From Pseudomonadota bacterium (GTDB lineage Bacteria > Pseudomonadota > Gammaproteobacteria > Burkholderiales > Ferrovaceae), in contig JAJZEL010000031.1 in NCBI GenBank assembly GCA_021828575.1, forward strand, positions 1 to 12,520: DNA of 12,520 bases. The letters run 5' to 3'. Made by a program: the position numbers and the translations under genes. Shown in pieces: positions 1-6,675 of the stretch; positions within the stretch are counted from its first letter, which is position 1, and each line of letters opens with the position of its first letter. Below the pieces are notes generated by a model that saw only the letters and a list, made by a program, of their open reading frames with translations, did no database searches and was not told the origin of the DNA.

Positions 1-869
1 TCGTCCAGAGTGACCAGATTGGATTCGCCGCCAATGAATATCTGTACGCCTTCAGCGCGCTGGCTCACATCCAGCAACTGGAGCAGGCCGGTTTTTTGCT
101 CGAAGACGTCAAACAGCCTTCGCAGCTGGTCCATATTACTGATGACATCGTCACGTTGAATCAGGCGACTTTCGCCCGATAACACATAGCCGTCGTTGCG
201 TGCCCGAAGGGCTTCACCACCCACTTCGAGGGCGGTGGTCATGAGTGTCTGGATGTCACGGCTCAGAGATTGCAGTTCCTGACGCAAGGTGGCAGGAATG
301 CCATCAAAGTCACAACCGGAAAAATGTTCATTGAGGTATTGTGCCGCGCGGGACAACTGGGATGCATCGTAAGCCTGTTCGGTCAGGATGACGCGATTTT
401 CCACCTCGCCTTCCAGAGTGACGATGATCAGCAGCAGGCGCCTTTCAGAGAGCCTGAGGAATTCCACGTGTCGAAAACCCATGCTGCGCCTTCTGGGAAT
501 CCGGACGATGCCAGCGAAGGCGGTCAATTCCGATAGGAGCTGTGAGGCCGAGGAAACCAGCCTTTGAGGGTCGGCTGCGTGAAACTGGCCTTCAAGTTGC
601 GAGATGGTTTGCTGCTCCAGGGGTTTGACTGTCAGCAGGCTGTCAACGAAAAAACGATAACCGCGGGGAGTGGGAATGCGCCCGGCCGACGTGTGGGGAC
701 TGGTGATGAATCCCAGTTCTTCCAGGTCGGCCATGACATTGCGGATGGTGGCCGCCGAGAGTTCCAGGCCGGAAGCCTTGGCCAGCGCCCTGGAACCCAC
801 AGGCTGTCCATCCTCAATGTAACGCTCTACAAGGGTCTTGAGAAGCGCACGGGCACGTTCATTTAACAT
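1..869 (-). CDS. hrcA: heat-inducible transcription repressor HrcA (3' part outside window)
   Basis: HrcA is the repressor that binds CIRCE operators upstream of groESL/dnaK-type heat-shock genes and is itself kept active by GroEL. Reading the minus strand from 869 gives 289 uninterrupted codons that leave the window at base 1, so the C-terminal fifty or so residues of a roughly 340-residue family are missing. The N-terminus holds the winged-helix DNA-binding domain, with the family signatures 'LLKTLVERYIEDGQPVGSR', 'LSAATIRNVMADLEELGF' and 'SPHTSAGRIPTPRGYRFFVD' in the first 80 residues. The GAF-like dimerisation region follows, including 'RRSMGFRHVEF' and 'VENRVILTEQAYD'. An in-frame ATG three codons upstream (876-878) is an alternative start; an AGGT lies 3 bases before that ATG and 12 before the one chosen, so spacing does not settle it. 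I chose 869 because homologues usually begin with ML-x-x-RA. It is divergent from nadK. No CIRCE repeat was seen in this window, so self-regulation is not visible here. Confidence 0.95.
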   Translation of the reverse strand, partial: MLNERARALLKTLVERYIEDGQPVGSRALAKASGLELSAATIRNVMADLEELGFITSPHTSAGRIPTPRGYRFFVDSLLTVKPLEQQTISQLEGQFHAADPQRLVSSASQLLSELTAFAGIVRIPRRRSMGFRHVEFLRLSERRLLLIIVTLEGEVENRVILTEQAYDASQLSRAAQYLNEHFSGCDFDGIPATLRQELQSLSRDIQTLMTTALEVGGEALRARNDGYVLSGESRLIQRDDVISNMDQLRRLFDVFEQKTGLLQLLDVSQRAEGVQIFIGGESNLVTLD

Positions 870-894
870 GCGCTTCATTCTACCTGAAATGTGG

Positions 895-900
895 TTTAAT
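895..900 (+). promoter_or_regulatory. possible -10 element for nadK (TTTAAT)
   Basis: TTTAAT matches four to five positions of the sigma-70 -10 consensus and ends 7 bases before the nadK ATG. That would put the transcript start at or within a base of the start codon. The -35 region, about 873-878, is a poor match. Because nadK also lacks a Shine-Dalgarno sequence, a leaderless transcript is possible. This is a weak, pattern-only call. Confidence 0.25.
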
Positions 901-907
901 TCAGCGC

Positions 908-1786
908 ATGACTTCTTCCTTTGAACGCATAGGCATCGTTGGCCGTTTTGATCGCAGGAATGTGGCTGACACTCTGGAACGACTGTTGCAGTATCTCGGA
1001 CGTCGTGGAATATCCGTTACATTGGACGAACGCTCGGCCACCAGTCTGCAGGATGTCCGGTTTCCGGTGGCGTCGCTTGACGATCTGGGCAGAAGCTCGG
1101 ATCTGGTGGTGATTCTGGGAGGCGATGGCACGTTATTGCATGCCTCCAGAGTTCTGGCTCCTCAGGGGGTACCGCTGATTGGCATCAACCTGGGGCAACT
1201 GGGTTTTCTGACCGATATTCCGGCCCAATCCATGGAACACATGCTGGGGCAGGTGCTGGACGGGAAGTACATTGAGGAAAAACGGGCTCTTCTCAATGCC
1301 AGGATAGCCAGAATGGACAATGAGCATTGGGTCGGTGGCATTCAGGCCCTGAATGACGTGGTGCTGACCAAGGGGGCACGGGGCAGCATGATTGATCTGG
1401 AAGTCTTCGTGGATGGCCAGTTTGTGTATAACCTGAGAGCGGATGGTCTGATTGTGGCAACCCCAACGGGGTCCACTGCTTATGCATTGTCCAGTGGGGG
1501 GCCCATCGTGCACCCTGGCCTCGGGGCGTTGCTACTGGTTCCCATTTGCCCTCATACCTTGAGCAACCGTCCAGTGGTCCTGAATGACAGGAGCCAGGTG
1601 GAAGTGATTCTCAAGAAAGGCGAGGGGGCGTTTGTCAACTTTGATGTACAAGACCAGATGATGCTGAGTCCGGGAGACCACATGACGGTGGCTTTGGCGC
1701 AAGACTCGGTTCGACTCCTGCATCCCCAGGGTCACAACTATTTCGCCATGCTGAGGGAAAAGCTGCGTTGGGGAACGCAGTTCTGA
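908..1786 (+). CDS. nadK: NAD kinase
   Basis: Phosphorylates NAD to NADP in the cytoplasm using ATP or polyphosphate, the only de novo route to NADP. The 292 residues match the usual bacterial length. Diagnostic motifs are present in order: GGDGT at residues 71-75 within 'VVILGGDGTLLHASR', NLGQLGFLTD at 94-103, 'LNDVV' at about 148-152, and the NAD-binding segment ATPTGSTAYALSSGGP at 184-199, followed by 'PICPHTLSNRPVVL'. Nothing is missing, so the enzyme should be active. The ATG at 908 is 29 bases from the alternative hrcA start and has no convincing ribosome-binding site ahead of it. It is followed 9 bases later by recN, so the two are probably co-transcribed. A hrcA/nadK/recN arrangement is common in betaproteobacteria (recalled from general knowledge, not checked). 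Confidence 0.96.
   Translation: MTSSFERIGIVGRFDRRNVADTLERLLQYLGRRGISVTLDERSATSLQDVRFPVASLDDLGRSSDLVVILGGDGTLLHASRVLAPQGVPLIGINLGQLGFLTDIPAQSMEHMLGQVLDGKYIEEKRALLNARIARMDNEHWVGGIQALNDVVLTKGARGSMIDLEVFVDGQFVYNLRADGLIVATPTGSTAYALSSGGPIVHPGLGALLLVPICPHTLSNRPVVLNDRSQVEVILKKGEGAFVNFDVQDQMMLSPGDHMTVALAQDSVRLLHPQGHNYFAMLREKLRWGTQF
1761..1782 (+). repeat. inverted repeat at the nadK-recN junction
   Basis: A perfect 7-base inverted repeat, CTGCGTT-gggg-AACGCAG (1763-1780), extends by a G-U and an A-U pair in RNA to a 9-pair stem (1761-1782). It covers the last codons of nadK and ends 13 bases before the recN start codon, where no clear Shine-Dalgarno sequence is seen. It is not a LexA box, because the spacing between CTG and CAG is 12 rather than 10. 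A stem of this size can arise by chance in 12 kb. Confidence 0.35.
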
Positions 1787-1795
1787 GACTGATCC

Positions 1796-3469
1796 ATGTT
1801 GCGTTCACTGTCCATTCGCCATTTTGTCATCGTTGAGCAGATGGATCTGGAATTCAGCTCCGGGTTCACGGTGCTGACTGGGGAGACCGGTGCCGGAAAA
1901 TCCATTCTGATCGATGCTTTGTCTCTGGCCCTGGGGGGACGTGGTGAAGCATCACTGGTGCGTTCGGGGGCAGAACGGGCGGAAGTGGTGGCTGAATTCG
2001 AGATATCCGAAACCGGGCCGGTGAACACCTGGCTAATGGAGCACGAGGTGCATGCTGGGGAAGCTTGCGTGTTGAGACGGGTTCTGGACAAGTCGGGCAA
2101 AACCCGTGCCTTCATCAACGGGGTTCCCATGCCCTTGCAAAAGCTCAAGGCCCTTTCAGAGCAGTTGTTGGACATTCATGGGCAGCATGCCCACCAAACC
2201 CTGCAGCACCTGTCTACCCAACGTGCATTGCTTGATGCCTATGCGGGGGCTACCGGGTTGGCACGACAAGTGGCAGCCGCCAGTGCGGCCTGGTTGGAGG
2301 CCCGGAAAAAACGGGAAGAAGCCATTACCCAGGCAGAAACGTTGCAACTGGAACTGCTTTCCTGTACTGAGGAAGTGCGTGAACTGGAAGACCTCGAAGT
2401 GCAGGATGGCTATTGGGAAATGCTTCAGCAGGATCATGCCCGCCTGTCCAATGCCAGTACTTTGCTGGAAGGTGTTCAGGAGCTTCTCGATGTTTTGCAG
2501 GAATCGGAAGAGGCGGTCACCAGCAAGTTGCAGTGGGTCTGCGATCGTATTGCCGGGTTGACCGTTTATGATCCGTCGCTGGGTTCCTTGGAAGGGCTTC
2601 TGGAATCTGCGCGCATACAGGTGGAAGAAACCGCCCAGAGTTTGAGGCGCTACGGTTTTTCTCTGGAAACGGATGAGGCAGGACTGGAAAAGCTGGACCG
2701 GCGCATGGGCCGTGTGGTGGGATTGGCTCGTCGTTTGCGTGTGAAGCCGGAGCAATTGCCTCAACGACTCGAAGACAGTCGTCGGCGACTGGAAGAACTG
2801 GAGGGCCTTGCCCGTCCTGCGGGGCTGGAAGAACAGGTCAGGCAACTCGAAAATGCCTATCTGACGGTGGCGACGCAATTGTCCGAACGACGTACGGAGG
2901 CTGCTGCCCGCCTTGCGCGAGTGGTGACGGAAACCTTTGGCAGGCTGGCTTTGGGGCATGGACAGTTCAAGGTGGTGCTGCCCCCTTTGGCTGAACCTTC
3001 GTCCCTTGGTCTGGAAACCGTGGAATTTCGGGTGGCCACCCATGGTTCAGTGGAACCGGAGCCTCTGGCGAAAGTGGCTTCCGGAGGGGAGTTGTCGCGC
3101 ATCAGTCTGGCCATTCAGACGGCTCTCATGGAAGTGACGAGCGTGCCTACCCTGATTTTTGACGAAGTGGATACCGGGATTGGTGGGCGGGTGGCCGAAA
3201 TTGTGGGCCGTCTGCTTGAGTCGTTGGGAAGAACCTGTCAGGTGCTTTGTGTTACTCATCTTCCCCAGGTGGCTGCCTGCGGACATCATCATTTCAGGGT
3301 GCTCAAGCAGGAAGAGGGGGCACAGCTGAATAGTACCGTAGAAAAACTGGATGCCAAAAGCAGGATTGAGGAGATTGCACGGATGTTAGGAGGTGTGACC
3401 ATTACGGCCACGACACGACAGCATGCTGCCGAGATGCTGGGTCATCAACTGGAAACTGCTGGCCGATAA
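1796..3469 (+). CDS. recN: DNA repair protein RecN
   Basis: RecN is an SMC-like ATPase that acts early at DNA double-strand breaks, gathering broken ends for RecA-dependent recombination. The 557 residues equal the family length. The N-terminal head has Walker A GETGAGKS at 29-36. The middle, about 150-380, is the antiparallel coiled coil, rich in Glu, Leu, Arg and Gln. The C-terminal head has the ABC signature SGGELSR at 429-435, Walker B TLIFDEVD at 452-459 with 'TGIGG' following, and the switch histidine in 'CVTHLPQVAA' at about 485-494. All catalytic motifs are intact. It follows nadK by 9 bases and has no LexA box immediately upstream, so SOS control, if any, would have to act on a promoter I cannot see. 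The last 25 bases overlap the 3' end of mnmC on the other strand. Confidence 0.97.
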   Translation: MLRSLSIRHFVIVEQMDLEFSSGFTVLTGETGAGKSILIDALSLALGGRGEASLVRSGAERAEVVAEFEISETGPVNTWLMEHEVHAGEACVLRRVLDKSGKTRAFINGVPMPLQKLKALSEQLLDIHGQHAHQTLQHLSTQRALLDAYAGATGLARQVAAASAAWLEARKKREEAITQAETLQLELLSCTEEVRELEDLEVQDGYWEMLQQDHARLSNASTLLEGVQELLDVLQESEEAVTSKLQWVCDRIAGLTVYDPSLGSLEGLLESARIQVEETAQSLRRYGFSLETDEAGLEKLDRRMGRVVGLARRLRVKPEQLPQRLEDSRRRLEELEGLARPAGLEEQVRQLENAYLTVATQLSERRTEAAARLARVVTETFGRLALGHGQFKVVLPPLAEPSSLGLETVEFRVATHGSVEPEPLAKVASGGELSRISLAIQTALMEVTSVPTLIFDEVDTGIGGRVAEIVGRLLESLGRTCQVLCVTHLPQVAACGHHHFRVLKQEEGAQLNSTVEKLDAKSRIEEIARMLGGVTITATTRQHAAEMLGHQLETAGR

Positions 3470-5319
3470 GGAGCAACAGCTTCCACCAGTGACTTTTCCA
3501 TGGGCAAGGGTTCGCCATTGAGAAGAGCAGCCAGAAACTCTGCCATGAGACTTCCCCAGGTCAGCCCTCTGGAACCCAGCCCCATGATGCTGTACAACTG
3601 TTCGTGGTTGGGAACGGCGCCCACGATGGGCATGCGGTCACGGGCAACAGCCCTGAATCCCACGCGATCAAGGACCGTTCCGGGGGCCGGTTTCCAGTCG
3701 GGTTGCATGCCACGGATCCGACTCAGGTTATGGGTCTGGATATCCATGTCAGGATGTGCATCGCTCTTCCTGTCATAACTGGCTCCGGAAAGAATGCGCC
3801 CATTCAGGCCCGGAATGAGATAACCGTTCTGGCAAATCACCGGACTGCCAGGTGGAAAAGGGTCTGGCCCTGCACTGGTGACTTGCCCCCTGAGGATACT
3901 CAGGGACCAGCCGTGAAGGGGCTCAAGGAGCTGGGCACCAAGCGCCAGAATGGCCACCGGGGCTTTGGCCAGCAGGACCCCTTCCGAATCCAGCGCGAGC
4001 CATTCGGTGTGTGATCTTTTCAGGTGGGCAACGGGTGATTGCCATAAAGCGGATAATCCCTGTCCGCAGGAAGCGATGGCTGCCTGACAGTATTGAACAG
4101 GATTGACCCAGCCTGCCAGAGGGATATGCCAGCCCCCATGAATCAGTGGCTGATGGGTCCGGAGCCCATTGAATCCTGGAGGTAATCTTTCCAGAAGGGC
4201 CTCATACCAGTGCTGGCGGTCCAGCAGTGTCTGTTGTGCTTTGTGTTCTTCATCATCAAGAGCAGGCATGACCACGCCATTCAGTCCTTCCAGCAATGGA
4301 TAGAGGTCCGACGACAGTCTTTGCAGGGTCTTTAGCGTATGCAGAAAGGCTGTTCTGGTGAGCCTGTCAGAAAAGTTGTCATCCAGGGAAGGTGCCGGGC
4401 GGACGATGCCCGCCGAATTGCCAGAAGCCTCACCTGCCGGGTTTTCATGACGATCCAGCAGGATGACGGACCAGCCGCGGTGTATCAGGTGTTCTGAAAT
4501 GAGGCAGCCGGCAATGCCGGCGCCAATCACCAGCGCTTTGCGGGGCAGGGGATTTGCTGACCGGAACAGCGCAGGATTTCTGGTGGGGGTGGTCATCGCG
4601 GAATAGGCATCACAAGGAATGCGGTCGAACACCCCTTCGAGGCGATGGCGTTTACCTCCAAAGCCGGTAGATCGCCATACCCTGAACCCCTGTTTTTCCA
4701 GTTGTCTCCTGACATCGCCAGCTACACACCAACTGGCCAGAGTAGCTGAATGCCGTGCTTGACGGGCCAGGCCTTGGATCACCTGCGCGCTCCACATATC
4801 GGGGTTTTTATGTGGGGCAAACCCGTCCAGGAAAAAGGCATCGGCTGCCATGGCAAGATCCGGTAATGTCTCTGAAATATCACCCCAGACGAGCATCAGG
4901 TGCAGTTGGTCATTGTTCAGGTACAAATGATGATGTCCCGGTGTGGCTGGCGGCCAGGAATCCACCAGGGCGCTCCAGAATGGGCGTTGTTCGGGATATG
5001 ACGACCAGATGCGTACCAAGTCTTCCCTGAGAAGCGGGTGTTTGTCGAACGCCACGTAATGAAGGCGGGCATGGGGATTCTTGACGGTGTTTTGCCACGA
5101 TTCCCATGTGGCGATGAAATTGAGCCCTGCTCCAAATCCCGTCTCAAGAATCTGAAAGGTGTCTTTGTGCAACCATCGTTCAGGAAATCCGTTGCCTGCC
5201 AGGAAGACAGCGCGGCTCTGGGCCATACCGCCTGACCTGGAATGGTAGACATCCCCATATTCGTTTGAGAAGGGAATGCCGTTTTCAAAACGGATGTCAG
5301 CGGTCCTGAGAGTATGCAT
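3445..5319 (-). CDS. mnmC: bifunctional tRNA wobble-uridine modification protein MnmC
   Basis: Catalyses the last two steps of mnm5(s2)U34 synthesis in tRNAs such as Lys, Glu and Gln. An FAD-dependent oxidase converts cmnm5U to nm5U, and a SAM-dependent methyltransferase then makes mnm5U. The 624-residue protein is the two-domain fusion, slightly shorter than the E. coli protein. The methyltransferase half has the SAM-binding motif ETGFGAGLNF at 59-68 and DGFAPHKNPDMW at 165-176. The oxidase half opens with the dinucleotide-binding GAGIAG at 266-271 and 'GEASGNSAGI' at about 296-305. It ends with 'VGFRAVARDRMPIVG' and 'IMGLGSRGLTW'. Both domains look complete. The start follows an 'ACTCC' rather than a good Shine-Dalgarno sequence; the match from 'ADIRFENGIPFSNEYGDVY' onward supports it. 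It is convergent with recN and divergent from the 5.3-6.6 kb pair. Confidence 0.96.
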   Translation of the reverse strand: MHTLRTADIRFENGIPFSNEYGDVYHSRSGGMAQSRAVFLAGNGFPERWLHKDTFQILETGFGAGLNFIATWESWQNTVKNPHARLHYVAFDKHPLLREDLVRIWSSYPEQRPFWSALVDSWPPATPGHHHLYLNNDQLHLMLVWGDISETLPDLAMAADAFFLDGFAPHKNPDMWSAQVIQGLARQARHSATLASWCVAGDVRRQLEKQGFRVWRSTGFGGKRHRLEGVFDRIPCDAYSAMTTPTRNPALFRSANPLPRKALVIGAGIAGCLISEHLIHRGWSVILLDRHENPAGEASGNSAGIVRPAPSLDDNFSDRLTRTAFLHTLKTLQRLSSDLYPLLEGLNGVVMPALDDEEHKAQQTLLDRQHWYEALLERLPPGFNGLRTHQPLIHGGWHIPLAGWVNPVQYCQAAIASCGQGLSALWQSPVAHLKRSHTEWLALDSEGVLLAKAPVAILALGAQLLEPLHGWSLSILRGQVTSAGPDPFPPGSPVICQNGYLIPGLNGRILSGASYDRKSDAHPDMDIQTHNLSRIRGMQPDWKPAPGTVLDRVGFRAVARDRMPIVGAVPNHEQLYSIMGLGSRGLTWGSLMAEFLAALLNGEPLPMEKSLVEAVAPYRPAVSS

Positions 5320-5325
5320 GGAGTG

Positions 5326-5331
5326 ATTTTA
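5326..5331 (-). promoter_or_regulatory. possible -10 element for mnmC (TAAAAT)
   Basis: On the minus strand TAAAAT matches five of six -10 consensus positions and lies 6 bases before the mnmC ATG. Transcription would therefore begin at or just inside the start codon. The -35 position falls in the inverted repeat at 5340-5354 and is a poor match to TTGACA. Weak, pattern-only call. Confidence 0.25.
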
Positions 5332-5332
5332 A

Positions 5333-5560
5333 ACGACCAGCAGGAAAATCCTGCAGTACTTGGCTACAGGATGTTGTCGCGGCCGGTTATCGTGGCCGGG
5401 CATAAAGGAAACGGTTTTCCTTGAACCCTTGCGGGGTGTCGCCGGTGAAATGTTGGGCATTTCCTGGTGTGAAGTAGTTCCTGTGCCGGACGGCTTGCTT
5501 CTCGCCGTCTGGCGGGAATCATTGCAAGTCTTCCGGACCCTTATGGAGGATTGGCAATGA
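5333..5560 (+). CDS. possible small protein of unknown function, coupled to the next gene
   Basis: An open frame free of stops from 5333 to the TGA at 5558-5560. There is no ATG near its beginning; the usable starts are CTG 5351, TTG 5360 (66 codons) or ATG 5450 (36 codons). I do not recognise the product. The segment from about 5405 on ('KETVFLEPLRGVAGEM', 'PVPDGLLLAVWRESLQVF') has sensible codon use and composition. The frame contains the GGAGG that serves the next gene and ends in an ATGA overlap with its start, as expected for a coupled gene pair. It could also be the tail of a decayed gene: a second frame from ATG 5314 runs 36 codons and stops at about 5424, so a +1 frameshift between the two is possible. 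Existence as a real protein is uncertain. Confidence 0.35.
   Translation, partial: TTSRKILQYLATGCCRGRLSWPGIKETVFLEPLRGVAGEMLGISWCEVVPVPDGLLLAVWRESLQVFRTLMEDWQ
5340..5354. repeat. 15-base palindrome upstream of mnmC
   Basis: GCAGGA-aaa-TCCTGC is a perfect 6-base inverted repeat with a 3-base centre. It sits in the spacer between divergent mnmC and the 5.3-6.6 kb genes, about where a -35 box for mnmC would be. It could be an operator or a small hairpin. I do not recognise it as a known regulator's site, and chance is a real alternative. Confidence 0.3.
5545..5549 (+). promoter_or_regulatory. ribosome-binding site deciding the start at 5557
   Basis: A perfect GGAGG lies 7 bases before ATG 5557. 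The longer frame would begin at TTG 5551, only one base after GGAGG, which is too close, so ATG 5557 is the supported start. It is the best Shine-Dalgarno sequence noticed in the window. Confidence 0.75.
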
Positions 5561-6606
5561 TTGCATTTGATTTGGTTCAAGGGGTATTCAGGGCAGCGTA
5601 TTGCCTGGTATTGATGTTTAAAGCCCGTTGGTTCACGGGAAGCGGCAGGGAAAGCGGACAGGAAAAAAGGGAGGAGAGTCGGATTGCAGTATCTTCTACC
5701 ATTTCGTGCTCTGCTCCTGATCCTTTCAGGGTATCAGAGGCAATGGAGGAAAGTCGTGACTCCCAGTCATCCGGGAATTTCACGACGAACCCTGAATGTC
5801 TGGGTGGACAGTCACTGATCAGGTATGGCCAGGGATACAGTGTCGTCTGCCATTTCTATCGCAACGAGAATCGCGTGGTACGAGTTCTCTGGCTGGACTA
5901 CCAGTCATTAGCCAGGAAGTATGGTGCTTACGTGGTACGTCGGCTAAGAACCCGTGCCGGCGAGGTGGTCAATTCCCTGCAATCGGGTGGTGCTGGCATG
6001 AGGGTCAAACCACAGCGTCCATGGGGGCGTATTTCATTGCCGGATGAACAACTTGAATTTGAATCCTTGCAGGATTTGCGGGTTGTCCGGTTGATGGAAA
6101 AAACCCTGGAGGATGCAGGCTTGCTGATAGAAGAGGAAATCCCGGACAATCTGCTCAACAAGCGCCCATGGCGAATTCTTCCTCCCAGTCCGGCAACGGC
6201 GCCGGAGTTGGACCGGTTCAGGAAGAATCAGCAGGATGTGGAAAAAACCATGGGAGAACTCAGGCAGGAAGATGCTGCGCGCAAGGTACCCCTCGCTTCA
6301 CAGAACAAGCAGTACCCCGGGATGGAGGCGCCAAAAGTGGTCACCTCCCACAAGGGAGTGCTGCGAAAGACGGGCTACGTGGAACGCAAGGACCTTTCGG
6401 GGCGTACGTACCGTACGTTTTTTGCGGACATTGAAGATGATGCTCGTACTCTTCGTCATACCGGAGTTGATTTGCAGCGTGCATTCCTGCGTGAGCAAAT
6501 CGAAATCGGAGACCGGGTGGAAGTGTTCAATATCGGGCTTGCCCCTGTAGGTGAAGGCAAGTACAAGAAAAAGATATGGAGCGCCCGGAAAATGGTTGAA
6601 GCATGA
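5557..6606 (+). CDS. uncharacterised protein with a C-terminal domain resembling plasmid/ICE primase-relaxase tails
   Basis: A 349-residue protein that I do not recognise as a whole. Residues 1-30 are hydrophobic-to-amphipathic ('FDLVQGVFRAAYCLVLMFKA') without a clear signal peptide. Residues about 30-85 are polar and probably disordered. Residues 85-210 look folded, with 'RYGQGYSVVCHFYRNENRVV' and an arginine-rich 'YVVRRLRTRAGEVV'. Residues about 215-255 are charged and possibly coiled coil. Residues 262-340 form a compact basic domain with 'SHKGVLRKTGY', 'LRHTGVDLQRAF' (about 299-310) and GDRVEV (318-323). The pattern GVDL-x-RA followed by GDRVEv and a closing G-x-x-PV resembles, from memory, the domain found at the end of DNA primases and relaxases of conjugative plasmids and integrative elements. 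No primase or relaxase catalytic domain is present. It overlaps the preceding small frame by ATGA and ends just before a strong terminator. A remnant or cargo gene of a mobile element is one reading, a chromosomal DNA-binding protein another. Confidence 0.7.
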   Translation: MIAFDLVQGVFRAAYCLVLMFKARWFTGSGRESGQEKREESRIAVSSTISCSAPDPFRVSEAMEESRDSQSSGNFTTNPECLGGQSLIRYGQGYSVVCHFYRNENRVVRVLWLDYQSLARKYGAYVVRRLRTRAGEVVNSLQSGGAGMRVKPQRPWGRISLPDEQLEFESLQDLRVVRLMEKTLEDAGLLIEEEIPDNLLNKRPWRILPPSPATAPELDRFRKNQQDVEKTMGELRQEDAARKVPLASQNKQYPGMEAPKVVTSHKGVLRKTGYVERKDLSGRTYRTFFADIEDDARTLRHTGVDLQRAFLREQIEIGDRVEVFNIGLAPVGEGKYKKKIWSARKMVEA

Positions 6607-6611
6607 ACCTG

Positions 6612-6637
6612 CGGGGGGAAACCCCCGTTTTTTCTTT
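6612..6637 (+). terminator. intrinsic terminator after the 5557-6606 gene
   Basis: CGGGGG (6612-6617), a GAAA tetraloop, and CCCCCG (6622-6627) form a perfect six-pair all-GC stem. It is followed directly by TTTTTTCTTT. It begins 6 bases after the stop codon of the upstream gene and separates that transcript from the SulP operon. Confidence 0.92.
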
Positions 6638-6675
6638 GTGTGCTAGCATCAGCCATTACGTTTTTTTCAGACATC

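Noticed and set aside
270..866. Two plus-strand frames (88 and 100 codons) at the left end
   Set aside because: They are shadows of hrcA, which translates without interruption on the minus strand and matches the family along its whole length.
840..960. CIRCE operator near hrcA
   Set aside because: No TTAGCACTC-N9-GAGTGCTAA or close variant was found between hrcA and nadK.
1763..1780. LexA (SOS) box in front of recN
   Set aside because: The palindrome is CTG-N12-CAG, while the usual proteobacterial LexA site is CTG-N10-CAG, and it lies inside nadK coding sequence.
2156..3043. Long 295-codon open frame on the minus strand inside recN
   Set aside because: Its composition (rich in Gln, His, Phe, Pro) is that of an antisense shadow, it has no recognisable motif, and recN on the plus strand is intact with all its motifs.
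4507..4521. GCCGGC-aat-GCCGGC repeat in mnmC
   Set aside because: It encodes the Gly/Ala-rich dinucleotide-binding motif and is explained by coding constraint.
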